Part shown: positions 49,394 through 61,020 of the stretch, in pieces | Position numbering within the stretch: the first letter of the stretch is position 1 | Layout: each line of letters opens with the position of its first letter | From: Oreocharis arfaki | Lineage: Eukaryota > Chordata > Aves > Passeriformes > Paramythiidae | Reading direction: 5' to 3' | NCBI GenBank assembly: GCA_013398015.1 | Contig: VZRR01012420.1 | Location: 313,702 to 377,701 of the forward strand | DNA length: 64,000 nucleotides | Translations under genes and position numbers: made by a program | The notes under the pieces: generated by a model | Told to the model about the DNA's origin: nothing | The model's database searches: none | The model's input: the letters and a program-made list of their open reading frames with translations, nothing else

Positions 49394-52300
49394 TGGAGGA
49401 GGCTCTCCAAGCTGTTAGCTGCTCTTCAAATGATCAGTTCTTTAGGAACTGTAAGCATTTAAGTCTATGACTTTTATTTACTTTAAGAGTTTCTTTTAGT
49501 CACTAAGTATTCTTTATAAATGGGGAAGGTGTATTCTCTAGATAAATTCAGAACAGTAAATATAATTCAAGTGTATGTTATTTCACTGTGGAAGTATAGG
49601 TGGTTTTGTGTGGGTTTTTTTACCGTCAGTTTAAATGCCAGTATTTCATTTTGAGCAGTTCAGAGCCCAGAGCAGATTAAGAGAAAACTTCTCTTTAAAG
49701 CACAGGAGTTTATATGTTCTCCTAGGCCATAACTCCCCCTTTTTATGGACAGATATGATTCAAAAATGTTGATATCTCCTTATGCCTGGAACAGCCATGC
49801 TCCTGAGTCCTCACCATACAGTCTCTGCTGGGGAAACACATGCTTTGTCGCAGTGTGTCACCATTTCCGTGGGTCAGTCAACAAAGGTAACAGGACAGAC
49901 AGATGCACAGCACTCACAACCAGACTATGAAAATACATTTGATCACTGCTTGTCCTTCCTTTATCCTTCCTGTCTTTACACTTTTTGTATTGGCAAGCTC
50001 GTCCTTGGGGCAAACACTGGCTTTTGCCATCTGTTTCTGTGTATCCTGGCTAACTCTGATCCTCATTATTTGTGAGAGCAGAGCTAATATAATACAAATT
50101 TACTTCCTCCAGGCCCCCTTTTTGTGGTTGAGGTTACAAATGTTCTTTTCTAAACCTGGCAAAATCTACCACTGCTTCGACTCAAATGCGAGTGAAGCCC
50201 TTATTTTTCATTTCCTTTACCTGACTCCATGTCCTCTAAATGTCAGGTAACCACAATCCCACATAATCGTCAAACTCATTATCTCACATGTCTTACAAAG
50301 CATGAAACCATCCTCATCCAAGATCCCACCCTCAGTCCTACATATTAGACACGAATACCCTGCTTTTGCTTCAATACTCAGCAGCTTGATTTACTGCTCC
50401 CAGAGGCCTGTGCGTCTACATAGCCATCAAACCCTCCTTTTTCTCTCTTCTTTTTAAGCCCACAGTACCTGGTGGTGGGCAGATCATCTTCTCTTTAACA
50501 ATTTTCAGTAATTTAATATTGTTTTCTCACTTTATCCGGTTCTCCAGCAATAAGAGTTGGGGGGGTGAAGGGAAGGCAGGGAAAAAGGAAGAAAGAATCA
50601 ATGATTGATATAGAATATTAATGCAGACATCTAAAGCAAATATAAGTTATACTTCACCGGATTTCATCAGTTTTGGAAAATAGGTTTTCATCCTCACAAA
50701 AGAGTAAAACATAGTATTAGAGATAAACACAGCACAATAGCATGATCTCATCACTGAATTACAGATTTTAGAAACCTCCAGAAAGGCTGTGTTCTTGCAT
50801 TGGTCATGAGGTCATTTTCTCTGTTTATTTCTGCAAATACATCTCTAATTAAAAATGCCCTTTGAAGAACTGTTACAACTGAATATATTGCTTCTAATTG
50901 CTGACTAACAATTGTCAAAATAAATGAGCATCAGAAATGTGGCAGCTTTTTCTTCCTCACTGTGTTTATTTCTATACTTATTAATTTGAGAAAATAAGTA
51001 AATTTCAACTATTTGGAAAAACACTGAGACCTTAATGTGCCTAATTTGTTGATGTTGATCCTGCCCTCAGAGGGCCAGCATAGTCCATGCATCACTTCAG
51101 ATGCATACAGGACTTCTTTTCAGGTTTAAGTTGTGCATACTCTGTTCCTAGGCACCTCACTGCGATCAGAGGTGATTTCCATCTTGCTGAAGTAATTTGA
51201 CACTCAGTAAATCTTCAGCTAAATACTCTAGTTTTCATAAATTAAATGTTTTGAGGATACATTCTTGTTGCAGGACTACTTATTTTACTGGTGCTGAAAG
51301 TCAATATATTAATTAATGTCAATGAAGGCAAGAAGTTGATTTTAGCAGGATCTCACTCAGAATGATGCTCAAAATTGCAATTTCTATTTGATTCTGATTC
51401 ACTGCCTTATGTACAATTAATGGCCACTGTCCAGAGCACAGATGAAGGACCACACTGCAAACCCAAGATCACAAATGGAAGAAGCTGAAGACAAATGAGA
51501 AGAAATATTTTGTAAATACTTCTGGATTTGTTCCTTTAGTAAGTTAGAGGAGAGTTAATTTAGAACTCCAGGAAAGCTTCAGTTTAACTTTAATAAGCAG
51601 CTATAATTTATATGTAGACACTCAAGACAGCAATAAAACAGTCATTATTTTATAATTATAATTGAAAATAACAATTTTATTAGATTGCAATCGGTATATA
51701 AACATTATGAGTTAAAAGTGTGTAAACAGAAACCTGATCATTTATTTGAGTCAAATAAGTATTGTTTAGAAGCTGATTGCATTAAAGTGAAAGTGTGACT
51801 GATAAACCCAATCTCAATTTCACTCTCAATCTACGATATTAACTTTATATTAGTTTAAGATAAATAGGTTAGTGTTACCTGCAGGGAAGAGGCACAAACA
51901 TCTGTCAATCTAAGTTATAAGTTCTATAAAATCTGAATCCTAGCACACCAAGATCCATATTCTCAAATATTTCAGCTGCTTCAAAGGCATTTAAGAGCCA
52001 AACTCTCCTGTGAAGTCAAATGGTGGTGGCTACATAAATTATCTTGGCTATTGGGCCTTTATAATAATTTAAGAAAAACTTATCTCTTTAGCTGCCCAGA
52101 ACACTTTGATAGCTTTAAGTCTTACTTGTAGTGGGAAATTGAGCATAAAAACTAAAGTGAGTATGTGCTATCAGATCTTGAGGGAACTGATTCACTGAGT
52201 GTGTCCAGGCAGAGGTGCACAGGTGCCACATGGAGAAAAGTGAATTCCCTGGTTTGGTAAGGTCAGTGTTAACCTTGTCTATTGCACAGAGATGCTGCTG

Positions 52301-53304
52301 CCACGGGAAAGCTTTGGGTGTTAAAGGAAGGTGTGAAAGGTTGGAGGTCTGTCCCAAGGCCAGGAAAATCAACAGATGTCTTGCAAAGACTTTGTAGATC
52401 CTGAGGTCTTCTGCAGATTCATGATGCACCACCTTAGAATGAGTTCCTTGGTCACTGTATTATGAATGAGGCATAAAAACCCTAACAAAACATAAGTGGA
52501 AAGCTCAGCATTTCTGGTCATTGAAGTGTCAGGGATTTTCTGAGCGTGTAACCACTCACACCTGGTGTGACAGTCTGTTCCCACCCAGTGGCCAAAGCAC
52601 GTGAACAATACAGATCTGTGTGGGGTACAGGTGAGTTTTTCACCTCACAGTTCATCATTTTCTTGTTCGTGTGTGTCTGGGTCAAAACACATTGCTCCTG
52701 TCCTTCAGAGAGCTCTTTATGAAGTTGTGTCAAGACAAGGAGGGTTTGCAAAAATGCCAGCTCTGGACATCCATGACATGCATACTCACAGAAACCCTCA
52801 GCTCACTTCTCCAGCCTGGTCTGCAAGGAGAGTTCTGCTCAGAAGGTGATGATGGTTTGAGAGATGTTTTGGTCCCAGAGCATCACTCTCTGGTTTTTCT
52901 ATATCAGAAGCAATTTTACCACGGGATCCCCTGAGAGACAGGACTGTGTCCCCCAGATATTGGGGGCATTACCTGCCTTTGCCCAGCATGTCTTCACTGT
53001 GTCCCCTGGGCTGGCAGCAGATACCCTCCATTCTCTTCCACAGAAACATAATTTTCTTCCATCAGGTAGCACTTGAAGAGGTGTTTTGGCATTACACCAG
53101 TCCAAGCCCATCCCAAGGGGTGCCAGGACAGCTTCAACCATCCTAGCCATGGCTCTGCCCAAAAGAAATAGCATCCAGGAATTAACAGAAGTTAACAGAA
53201 AAGCATGGCAAAAAGTCAGCTCAAGGCTGAAGACCTTCCCAAAGCAGACAATAAATTAGGGCACTGCCAAATGGAAGAGGATTAGTAGCTGGGTGTTTCG
53301 ACTC
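49394..53304. other. Non-coding stretch, no recognised element
   Basis: AT-rich except for about 52540-53160, which is GC-richer and holds several overlapping frames of 70-90 codons without recognisable similarity. No gene called. Confidence 0.5.
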
Positions 53305-53380
53305 AGTGATGTACAGTTGGACTCAATGATCTTGGAGGTCTTTTCCCATGTTGACAATCTAATGATTATACAATTCCATG
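53305..53380 (+). mobile_element. CR1 LINE 3' terminus, short
   Basis: 'CAGTTGGACTCAATGATCTT' followed by 'GGAGGTCTTTTCCCATGTTG' and a degenerate terminal 'AATGATTATACAATTCCATG' matches the last about 70 bp of a CR1 element. No more of the element is recognisable upstream. Confidence 0.75.
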
Positions 53381-54284
53381 AGCAATGTACAGAAGGAAGT
53401 GTTTGGGTGCAAGCTGCTCTTTATGCAGCTTCACAATTCAGTCTGGACAAGTTATTTGTTGTTTGTTGGCTCCAAAGGAATTGCTTGACAGATTGTGCTG
53501 CAGATGTCATTGTCTAAGGGATTTTTTTTTTCCCCCTTCAGTTTTGCTTTTGGGGAAGAAAAATGAAGTGGCAAACAACATTTATTGTTGGTAGTTACCA
53601 GAGTTATTCCTGGAAGAAAAAAGTGTTAAGAAGTTACGAGCTGGATAATAGAACTGCGTACATTTTTAATGCTGTGCTATTTTGTTTCATGGGGTAATAG
53701 ATCTGCAAATGGGAATAAGAGGGCATTGTAGTCAGAAGCTTTAAAACACATTTAATTGGGAAATACTGAAATCATATATTGGTTTTGTAAGCTTTTCTCA
53801 GGGAAAACAGTTACTGTTATTACTAACTTTTCCAAAAGCAGAAAAATTTAGAGAATAAATAAAAAATTATAGGAATGCCATAAATTTCAAGACATCTACA
53901 CTGGAATACAACTTTCTCACATTTTAATATACATCCATACCTGTTGGAAATGTGTTTATATGGAATTTAAATCAAAACCACAATGTATAAAGCAGATACA
54001 GATTTTCAGCAATGGAGGGCTTCCTTCCCCTCTCACCAGGCTCAGTTGTAGAGCTACTGTTAACTTTGCTGGAAGTAAAATCAGCTATTTTGCTTGAAGC
54101 TGGAGCTGCAATTCTGAGGAAACACGAAAAAATCTATTATTTTTGGATGAAAATATTAATGGCCGGTGATCCAATGAAGAAGACTAAACTGACAAACAGA
54201 ATCAGGCAAAAGATAGAAAAAGAGTGAGGGAAAACTTCTCAGATGTTCTTGAAATCAGAAGTGTCATGAAAACTTTGATCCCTT
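53381..54284. other. Non-coding stretch, no recognised element
   Basis: AT-rich flank of the minisatellite; no exon or repeat family seen. Confidence 0.5.
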
Positions 54285-54802
54285 CCTCTCTGGTCCTGTC
54301 CTGTCCTGTCCTTTCCTGTCCTGTCCTGTCCTGTCCTCTCCTGTCCTCTCCTCTCCTCTCCTCTCTGGTCCTCTCTGGTCCTCTCTGGTCCTCTCTGGTC
54401 CTCTCTGGTCCTCTCTGGTCCTCTCTGGTCCTCTCTGGTCCTCTCTGGTCCTCTCTGGTCCTCTCTGGTCCTCTCTGGTCCTCTCTGGTCCTCTCTGGTC
54501 CTCTCTGGTCCTCTCTGGTCCTCTCTGGTCCTCTCTGGTCCTCTCTGGTCCTCTCTGGTCCTCTCTGGTCCTCTCTGGTCCTCTCTGGTCCTCTCTGGTC
54601 CTCTCTGGTCCTCTCTGGTCCTCTCTGGTCCTCTCTGGTCCTCTCTGGTCCTCTCTGGTCCTCTCTGGTCCTCTCTGGTCCTCTCTGGTCCTCTCTGGTC
54701 CTCTCTGGTCCTCTCTGGTCCTCTCTGGTCCTCTCTGGTCCTCTCTGGTCCTCTCTGGTCCTCTCTGGTCCTCTCTGGTCCTCTCCTCTCCTCTCCTCTC
54801 CT
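54285..54802. repeat. Compound minisatellite: pentamers flanking 42 perfect 10-bp units
   Basis: Left to right: one seed unit CTCTCTGGTC (about 54285-54295), about 65 bp of CCTGT/CCTCT pentamers (to 54360), then exactly 42 tandem copies of CTCTCTGGTC with no mismatch (54361-54780), then TCTCC pentamers (to about 54802). Ten bases is not a multiple of three and no phase gives a stop, so both strands are open for over 190 codons. The resulting decapeptide repeats (plus strand LVLSGPLWSS, minus strand ERTREDQRGP) are artefacts of the repeat, not evidence of a protein. The decamer probably arose as a variant pair of pentamers. Confidence 0.97.
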
Positions 54803-56257
54803 TCCTTGCTCTCCTTCCTGCCTTCCCCTGCAATGTCATGTGGGACTGTAAGTGGACAAGCAGAGTCTATAGGCAAGGGAAAGCAGAGTGAACAGAGAAA
54901 CCTGTCCTCCTGCAGCCTGTGACCACACCATCTAGAGAAAGCCTCTGAGATAAATGCTGCAGCTTAGTACATTAAAAGGGTTTGCTAAAGCCTGCCTTGT
55001 CATGCTTCCACTCATCTCCAAAAAGTAATAATGAAAGCCTAGAACATGCCCAAGTCCTGTAGTCAGGAAGGGCACCAAGAGCTGAACACCCAGCTGCTGA
55101 TTAATTTGTGCATCTCCTGCTAGCAGGTCTCTGGAGGTTGAGGTGGAGTCAGTCAGTGAGAAACCTTCCCTTTCCAAGTTCTTGGGATTTAGAGAAACAA
55201 TTTAAACTCTCCATGAAGTGCCATTAATGAATATCACGTTAAGAGATTGAGACAGATTTTTTTATATATGTTGCCATTTTAAAACTTAGTACTCCATGGT
55301 CTTCATAAAACTTTCCACAGGGAATGTATCCCTGTGATTAAATTATTTTAAGAATTAGCTTAATAAATTAAATGTCGCTGCTTCATATTAAAAACTGTTT
55401 GTCTTCTAGTAGTAATCACTCCTTGAGTCAAAACAGAGCACAGCTGCACATTACTACCTTGGGAAAGTACCTAATAAAGCCTGAATTTCAGTATTAATAG
55501 ATTTCCTCTAAATATATTTAATTAAATTTAGACTTGAGATTTAATTACAGAAAACTGCAACACATTTTAAAATCCACATTCTTTTGAGGAAGCGTATTTT
55601 TAATTTCACAAGATACTCATTGCTAACCAAGGTGAACCATTCCAGCAATGTTAAATTATTACAGCTTGCCCTCCAACATAACTGAATCTTCACTTGTTTT
55701 AGAAATTTTGAGAATAATTCATAAATTTTCATATCTTTAGGTTAGGGAAGGGATGTCATGGCTCATAGTACCTTAAAGACCCATATGACATATATTTGAC
55801 CCAAACAGTAAGTTCTTGGCTGTAATGACATGGTTGGACTCAGGCCTTAAAGTGTTTTGCAGCCTGAGCAAGAAGCTCTCCTGAATTCATTAATATCTTT
55901 TCTCTTACCAGAGGAATTACAGTCAATTTTTGCATACTAACCAAGTCTGCAACTGCCTAACATTTAAGTACTTTGTTAATCCGACTCTGAGTGCATCTGG
56001 ACTGAATCACAGCCTCTTTCTGCTGAAAGTCATCTGTCTGTTGCATGTGTGACATTAATAAATTACCTTGTTATCTGTCTTTTCCACTCAGTCTCAAGGA
56101 AAAGCTTCAGCAGTTGTCTCAGCCAAGATTATCAGAGAATTTTAAACTAAAACATACTTCAATGATCTTGTCCAGAGCTCTTTCCTCTTCGTTATTAAGA
56201 TTTCTGCTATGTTTTTCACATCACATCATGAAGAAGCTTTTGCTTTTCACCTCCTCA
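54803..56257. other. Non-coding stretch, no recognised element
   Basis: AT-rich, particularly 55200-55730. No gene or repeat family can be supported. Confidence 0.5.
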
Positions 56258-56364
56258 GACATGGTCCTGGGCAGCCTGTTCTTTCTGACCCTGCTTGAAC
56301 AGAGGTTTGAACTAGATGATAGCAGGAAGATCCCTTCTAAACTTCATAATTCCGGGATTCTGTG
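56258..56364 (+). mobile_element. CR1 LINE 3' terminus
   Basis: 'CATGGTCCTGGGCAGCCTGT', 'GACCCTGCTTGAACAGAGGT' and 'TTGAACTAGATGATAGCAGG' followed by CCCTTCTAAACTTCATAATTCC and GGATTCTGTG match the end of a CR1 of the type that closes on GATTCTGTG. Plus orientation; the upstream limit is unclear. Confidence 0.85.
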
Positions 56365-58162
56365 CCAAATAGTGTTAATATTTAAAAAAACTTCAGTTTC
56401 TCAGAGGTGTCCCATTCCACAAGTACACCAGAGTTTCTCATCACACTGCTGATATCTTCACTGGGTTTACATTAATGAGCTTGTTACCTGCATAATTGCT
56501 CTTACCCTGGTCACACTGCCATGGTAGACAGGGACATGTGCTGTAACAGCCACAGTGATACAACTGATTTTGAAGGTACAGTCCCACAAGGCTGCTCTTC
56601 CCAACAGCTGTGAGCGTCCCCATTCGAAGCATGGACTCAGCTACATCTTCAGAAACTGCAAATTTATCTGTAAATTTGTACTGGAGTGTTTGTCATGAAG
56701 TCCAGCTTTAGATTTCCCGGCTCAGCAGTGAAAACAAGGTTGCTACTGAGGCCAGCACAGATCCCAGTAACAAGAATTTCTCTGATGTTTGACATTGTAC
56801 TGGAAATAATGATGCAGATGAGCAACCAACTACATGGCTGAACCAAGTCCCCAGTTTGAATAATGTAAGCTGAATTCCAGTCTCAATAACACCTGAGAAA
56901 GCAGCAATATAAATAAATATGGAACATAAAATATTTTAGTTTGTGTATGGGAGAGACTTAATTGACTTTTTACAACCATAGATGTAATTTTGTAAGCAAG
57001 AGAAAAGACTTTAGAACATTTCATGAGCCTAGGTCTTTTCTGATCATCTAGATGATTTTAATGATGGTGATTGGAGAGAGATATGAGCATAAAGATTGAT
57101 CCCATATGCAGAAAATACTGCAGTGTTTTACAGAAATAAAATAAATGAAGAGAGTAGAATCGATACCTGGAGGCACAAGAGATATTTCAGATTTAGTAGC
57201 ATTGATTAAAGCATGATTATTCAATATCATGCACAGGGGAAGCATAACTTTTCAGGAAAAATAAAATATTCTAGGTAATATCTGAGAAATAAGACAGGAA
57301 AACAAAACTGTTAAAACAAATGTTAGGAAACAGACAGAACTTTTTACAGCTGGAGCATATAAAAGTACAGAAGATGAGAGTGAGGATCATTAGAGCTGGT
57401 TCCTCATAGCAGCATACAAATTGCAGTAGTAGTCACTGTCTTTAGTCTGGGAGTCTTGCTCTTGGATATGACACAGGCTGTTACACACTCTGGATTCTGC
57501 TCATGAGTCTGATTAACTTAAGTGCTATGTGTGTTAATTTTTCCTAGATATACCAAGAGTTAGAACCAGAGTGATTGTAGCTGACAGATGGCTCCTGTGT
57601 TCTTCTAACCGAGATTCAGAGGCTCACAACTGGCAACAGCTTTAGTACTGATTAAGAAATTACTGAATTACATGTTTTATAGAAGAGTAAGAAGAGCCCC
57701 GCAACCCTGTTCTCTTTAATATTCTTGGTTACAGTCTGCAGAATTTCCTCAGTCAGTTCAGGAGTTGTTCACCTTTTTCTCTGAAGGAATGGGGCATCTA
57801 TCTCACAAAGGATTGAGAGGTTTGGAGGTGTCCTTCCTAGATATATTACTGGAGCCCAAAATCTCTTGTTTCCTCAATTAAGTGAACCTATGGAGTAAAT
57901 CAAATGCAGGTCTCCTTCACAGATCTCTGCATGCACAGGCATTTCTTACAGAACTTTCTCTAAGAAGCTGGACTGTGTATGCCTGTCCCAGGACAATGCT
58001 CGACCCTTGGGGGTGTGTGGTTACACAGCAGAGTTCAGAGTGCTGGAAGAGATCTGAAATCTTGGTGAGAATGATGAGTTCAAAATGTCCATTTCAGGCC
58101 TCTAACTGAAGGCCTCAGTTTTTGTGGGTGCTTCCCTTTTTTTTTTTTTCTTCTAATCAACC
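56365..58162. other. Non-coding stretch
   Basis: Contains a minus-strand exon-like frame (56506-56667) discussed in the findings; its acceptor is poor, so it is not called as a gene. The rest is AT-rich with short chance frames and a T run near 58136. Confidence 0.5.
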
Positions 58163-58300
58163 TCATGGAATCATAGAATTGTCAAGGTTGGAAAAGATAT
58201 CCAAGGTCACCAATTCCAGCCAGCAACTGAGTGCTACCAGTGTAACCCCTAACCACTAAACCACATTGCCCAGTGCCAGACCCAGCTGCCTCTTAAGCCA
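58163..58300 (-). mobile_element. CR1 LINE 3' fragment (first of two in tandem)
   Basis: Forward 'TCATGGAATCATAGAATTGT' then 'CAAGGTTGGAAAAGATATCC', 'AACCACTAAACCACATTGCC' is a reverse-complement CR1 3' end. It stops at about 58300 where a second CR1 3' end begins. Confidence 0.85.
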
Positions 58301-58745
58301 TCACAGAATGTCCGGATTTGGAAAGGGACCCACAAGAATCATCAAAGTCCAGCTCCTGGCCCTGCACATGACAACCCCAAGAATCCCACCATGTGCCTGA
58401 GAGCATTGTCCAAATTCTTCTTGAACTCTGTAAGGCTTGGTGCTGTGTCCACTTCCCTGGGGAGCCTGTTCTGGTGCCCAAACACCCTCTGGCTGAAGAA
58501 CCTTTTCCTGATATCCAACCTAAACTTCCCGAGTCAGTTTCAAGCTGTTCCCTCAGGTTCTATCTCTGATCACTAGAGAGGAGATTGGTACTTGCCCCTC
58601 TATTTCCACTCAGGAGGATGTTGAAGACCACAATGAGGTCTCCCCTCAATCCCTTCTCCAGGCTGAACAGACCAAGTGGCCTCAGCTGCTCCATGTATGG
58701 CTTCCCCTCCAGGCTCTTCCCCATCTTTGTAGCCCTTCAGGAACA
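58301..58745 (-). mobile_element. CR1 LINE 3' fragment (second of two in tandem)
   Basis: Starts TCACAGAATGTCCGG and passes 'CCCTGGGGAGCCTGTTCTGG', 'GAAGAACCTTTTCCTGATAT', 'GAGGTCTCCCCTCAATCCCT' and 'TCTCCAGGCTGAACAGACCA', ending at 'CTTTGTAGCCCTTCAGG'. A different CR1 subfamily from 47031 and 59824, 5'-truncated. Confidence 0.9.
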
Positions 58746-59170
58746 AAAAACTCCTTGACTCAGTGTAAATATTACTTAGCAACAATTAAAACATTAGTGT
58801 GTTATCAAGCTTATTCGCATACTAAATATAAAACACAGCACTGTGCTTGCTACTGGGAAGAAAATCATCTCCATCCCAGCTGAAATCAGGGCACTCTGAA
58901 GCTGCACCCTTCCACACAGCCTTTCTGTACAAGAGGAAATAAAAAAACAAGGAGGAGTCACACTTTAAAAATGAACCACTGGAAAAACTTTACCAAATCT
59001 CATTTGCTGACCTCACCAAAGATAACAAGCCTTCTCAGGTAATACTGTCATAATACTCTCCTAAGATCCACCTGTAGTATTACAAAATCAAAGATGGACA
59101 TTTCTCAGTATTTATGTTTTAGAGCTTAGTTGTGAACCTGCCAGATTCTTCTGAACTGTTTTTGCGAGGA
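58746..59170. other. Non-coding stretch, no recognised element
   Basis: AT-rich spacer between CR1 copies and the relic to its right; nothing recognised. Confidence 0.5.
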
Positions 59171-59312
59171 AAAATAACAATACTTAACATTTATATAGCA
59201 CAGCACTGTTCACTCGTATGGTGCTTTCAAGTTATTACCTAATCAATCCTCTCAGTGTCCCTGTGCAGCAAAGATGTATTCCTGTGCCCATTAGACAAAT
59301 TGTCTACACTAT
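59171..59312 (+). mobile_element. Probable ancient MIR/CORE-SINE-like relic
   Basis: 'AATAACAATACTTAACATTT' and ATATAGCACAGCACTGTTC, then 'TTACCTAATCAATCCTCTCA' and 'CCATTAGACAAATTGT' follow the order of the MIR consensus (AACATTTATATAGCGC..., TTAATCCTCACA..., CCCATTTTACAGA...). Such elements predate the bird/mammal split, and surviving bird copies are sometimes conserved as regulatory DNA. Confidence 0.5.
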
Positions 59313-59823
59313 AAGGAAATATGTACCCTTGAGATCTCTAACCAGCTGAGCCACACACAAAAAGTTTGGATAAACACTACAGATGAAATTCTTTGCTTCA
59401 GCCAGTGAGGGTTTTGGGATAGGCATTAGTAGTGTCAAGCCATCACACCCATATCCTGCATTGTTGGTGTGAGAAGAGCCAAAACCACCTGCACTTCTTA
59501 CAGGTTCCTGTTATTATAAACTGCAGCTATGCAGTCAATTGAATTAGGGGGTGTAGCCTATGTAGCAGGATTAGAGGAGCATTTAGAATCCAGGGAGTAA
59601 AATCTTGTCAGTGTTTCTGTTTGGGATGGGTCTCTGAAATGTAACACTGAGAGTCCTTGTTGATGTGCATCAAAACCACACTGGGGATTATGCTGACAAG
59701 GAGGCAGTAATAATGTCAAAGCTGTGTGTGGAACTGTTTTATCTGGTGGGATGGAAGCAGGTTGGCATGCAGACGTTTCTCATTTTTGGTTAAACACAAA
59801 GATGGACCAAATAGTAGGACCAA

Positions 59824-60168
59824 CGAGTGGTTTAGGTTGGAAGGGACCTGAAAGATTGTGCTGTTCCAACCCCCCTGCCACAGACAGGGACACCTTTCAC
59901 TAGACCAGGTTGCTCAAAACCCCATCCAATCTGACCTTGAACACCTCCAGGGATGGGGTATCCACAGCTTCTCTGGGCGACTTTTTTCAGTGTCCCACCA
60001 CTCCCACAGTAAAGAGTTTCTTCCTTGTATCTAACCTAAACCTACTCTCTTTCAGTTTAAAGCCATTCACCCTCATCCAATCACTACATCCTTGTAAAAC
60101 AAGCTCCTCTCCAGCTCTCTTTAGGCACTGGAACTTTGCTACAAGGTTTTCCCAGAGCCCTCCTTTCT
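59824..60168 (-). mobile_element. CR1 LINE 3' fragment
   Basis: Forward 'GTGGTTTAGGTTGGAAGGGA', 'GACACCTTTCACTAGACCAG', 'CTTGAACACCTCCAGGGATG', 'AGTAAAGAGTTTCTTCCTTG', 'CTCTTTCAGTTTAAAGCCAT' and 'CTCCAGCTCTCTTTAGGCAC'. Same subfamily type as 47031-47455 but more diverged. Confidence 0.93.
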
Positions 60169-60708
60169 GAAGAATGAATCCAGTCCAAAACTAAACATCC
60201 CTGAACTTTCCAATAAAAAACATGTGTTTGGAACCCATTAAACTATTCAGATTTTCTTTTTTTTCATCTGACTTTTTCTAGTGCTCCAGACTTTGGATGT
60301 CTGGAGCTACATGTCTGATTTTATTCACTGAAGAAGACTAGAATATAGGTTTTGAGGAAAATAAAAGGTGTTAGAGGATTTCAGTTTAAACGAGAGACTT
60401 CGTATCTTTGCCTCTTCATATTCCTGGTAAAAGACTTGCAATGACAACTTTGGATGTAAAAAATATAGTGACTCTTAATGCTAGTTACAGTAAGGAAATA
60501 TCCCAACCAGAGGCAAATTCATTCTCTAGTTAAGTTGGATGTACCTGAGTTGTCAAGACTGGCTAAGAGCGGGAGAATGAAAGAGGACTCAGACCATGTT
60601 ATATGAGACCATGACACAATGATAACTTTCCTCCATTCTCGTTTTCCCTAAAGCATTTAGCTCTCCTGCCAGAGACTTCTAAAGGAAAGTTTTAAGTATT
60701 TAGTTGTT
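60169..60708. other. Non-coding stretch, no recognised element
   Basis: AT-rich sequence between two CR1 copies; nothing recognised. Confidence 0.5.
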
Positions 60709-60990
60709 ACAGAATCACAGAGTGGTTGAGTTCGGAAGGAACTTCTGGAGGTCATTGATCCAACCACCCTGCCCAAACAGGGACACCTGGAGCCAGTTGC
60801 CCAGTACCCTGTACAGACAGTTTTGGAATATCTCCTAGGATGGAGACTCTATGAGATCTCAGGGGCAGTGCCAGTGCTCTATCACCCTTCAAGTTAAAAA
60901 CAATTTCCTGATATCCCGTTGGAACATCCTGTGTTTGTTCCCACTGCCCCCTGTGCTGTCACTGGGCCCCAACGTAAAGAGTTTATATTC
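60709..60990 (-). mobile_element. CR1 LINE 3' fragment
   Basis: Forward ACAGAATCACAGAGTGGTTG then 'GAAGGAACTTCTGGAGGTCA', 'CCAACCACCCTGCCCAAACA', 'GGGACACCTGGAGCCAGTTG', 'AACAATTTCCTGATATCCCG' and 'CACTGCCCCCTGTGCTGTCA'. A CR1 subfamily related to 8782 and 58301; 5'-truncated near a small hairpin at 60998-61020. Confidence 0.92.
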
Positions 60991-60997
60991 TGCTTGT

Positions 60998-61020
60998 GTC
61001 ATGGCTATTACAGCCATGAC
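60998..61020. repeat. Short perfect inverted repeat
   Basis: GTCATGGCT and AGCCATGAC form a 9-bp stem around a 5-nt loop (ATTAC), just beyond the 5'-truncated end of a CR1. No function inferred. Confidence 0.6.

Noticed and set aside
54202..54922. Long reading frames of 191-232 codons on both strands with decapeptide repeats
   Set aside because: They are a direct consequence of a stop-free 10-bp tandem repeat; there is no start context or unique coding sequence that needs a protein to explain it.
56045..56452. Plus-strand frame of 135 codons
   Set aside because: Its right half is the CR1 3' terminus, a non-coding part of the element in any frame; the left half has no recognisable similarity.
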